47,673 bases of DNA from Candidatus Competibacter phosphatis. Its GTDB lineage: Bacteria; Pseudomonadota; Gammaproteobacteria; Competibacterales; Competibacteraceae. Made by a program: the position numbers and the translations under genes. Under the pieces are notes generated by a model that did no database searches, was not told the DNA's origin, and saw only the letters and a list, made by a program, of their open reading frames with translations. Positions 47,214 to 47,673 of the stretch are shown here, piece after piece; position 1 is the first letter of the stretch; each line of letters opens with the position of its first letter. The DNA is taken from the NCBI RefSeq assembly GCF_012939995.1, contig NZ_SPMZ01000001.1, positions 1 to 47,673 on the forward strand, read 5' to 3'.

Positions 47214-47245
47214 TTCTTGAGTTTCAGGAATAGTCAGGAATAGCA
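47138..47245. repeat. Iteron-like 9-bp GGAATAGC(A/C) repeats
   Basis: Copies lie at 47173-47181, 47182-47190 and 47191-47199 (direct, adjacent), and 47227-47245 (two more, one with a T variant). An inverted copy GGCTATTCC lies at 47138-47146. They span the 5' end of the polymerase gene. They could be iterons (Rep or polymerase binding), or a coding minisatellite. Confidence 0.6.
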
Positions 47246-47300
47246 GGCTCTCGTTGCCGATATTGTTGGATTCTCAGAAGCTGTGAAAAAACTCAATTAC

Positions 47301-47673
47301 CTAAGCTACCTCTAAAGCAGTCCCTTGTAATAATACTCGTTCTTTACAAATTCTTCGCAGCATGAGTCGAATTGAGGCCATATAAACATGGCCCGTACTC
47401 GATGTGGGTTTCCGTTCGTAATCTTTGCTTAAGCGGCGAGATCGCCCGAGCCAAGCAAAGGTTCGCTCTACAACCCATCGCCGAGGTAAAACCTGAAATC
47501 CCTTATCCGTTTTCTTTTTTTCAACAACTTCAAAAATGCAGTCGAACTGTTCCTTGACCCATTGAACAAACTTTTCACCTCTATAACCACCATCCGCCCA
47601 GATTTTTTTTGACGCTATCCACGATTGAAAACAAGGTGGTCAAGACTTGGCGAGCCGCATGACCATCGTAGAT
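47301..47673 (-). mobile_element. IS5-family insertion sequence, transposase 3' part (cut by window end, frameshift at T8)
   Basis: Reading leftward from the window end, after removing one base from T8 (47603-47610), the frame gives IWADGGYRGEKFVQWVKEQF, then RRWVVERTFAWLGRSRRL and SSTGHVYMASIRLMLRRICK before a TAG at 47301-47303. The ADGGYRG aspartate and the VERTFAWL glutamate are the DDE residues of IS5-type transposases. The rest, including the other terminal repeat, lies beyond the window. The inner end of the element is probably near 47270-47290 but I cannot fix it. Confidence 0.88.

Overview
The window is GC-rich, densely coded chromosomal DNA of a gammaproteobacterium. This rests on the neighbourhoods murJ / ribF-ileS-lspA-ispH, the petABC-sspB block, the diaA-dolP pair, an AlgR-type regulator, and an rpsT that starts with UUG as in E. 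coli. A Competibacter- or Chromatiales-like lineage is possible, but that is inference.

Layout. 1-4605: lactate oxidation genes (end of lutB, lutC, and a large FAD/Fe-S D-lactate dehydrogenase-like protein). 4660-11118 (minus strand): two polar amino acid ABC permeases, a GNAT acetyltransferase, and a two-gene module that looks like biological-conflict machinery: a ~1187-residue HD + GHKL (Hsp90-like) ATPase protein and a SLATT-type two-helix membrane protein. 11261-15419: the amino acid binding protein, ferredoxin-NADP reductase, and a SulP transporter fused to STAS and cyclic-nucleotide-binding domains. 15460-20577: a long leader and the three-gene N-acetylglutaminylglutamine amide (NAGGN) osmolyte cluster. 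20676-27189: an RNase II-type exonuclease, cytochrome bc1 (petABC), sspB, a BON lipoprotein and DiaA. 27515-31272: a TsdA-like dihaem cytochrome, a c4-type cytochrome, a CoxE-like VWA protein and a MoxR AAA ATPase. 31551-34222: cysK, agmatine deiminase and a secreted glycine/tyrosine-rich protein. 34425-44269: rpsT, murJ, a B12-type radical SAM protein, ribF-ileS-lspA-ispH and an AlgR-like regulator. 44336-47673: tRNA-Thr(CGT), then accessory DNA on the minus strand: two unknown genes, a phage/plasmid-type family A DNA polymerase, an iteron-like repeat cluster, and an IS5-family transposase cut by the window end.

A caution applies to the whole window. At least a dozen genes or gene parts are broken by single-base indels, nearly all one extra base in a homopolymer (A8, T8, C9, C7, T7, A7, A6). 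Removing that base restores the expected conserved protein each time, including twice in cytochrome c1. I read these as sequencing or assembly errors, not pseudogenes, and give corrected gene spans. The best candidate for something poorly described is the HD-GHKL / SLATT pair, which becomes visible as a two-gene system only after two such corrections.
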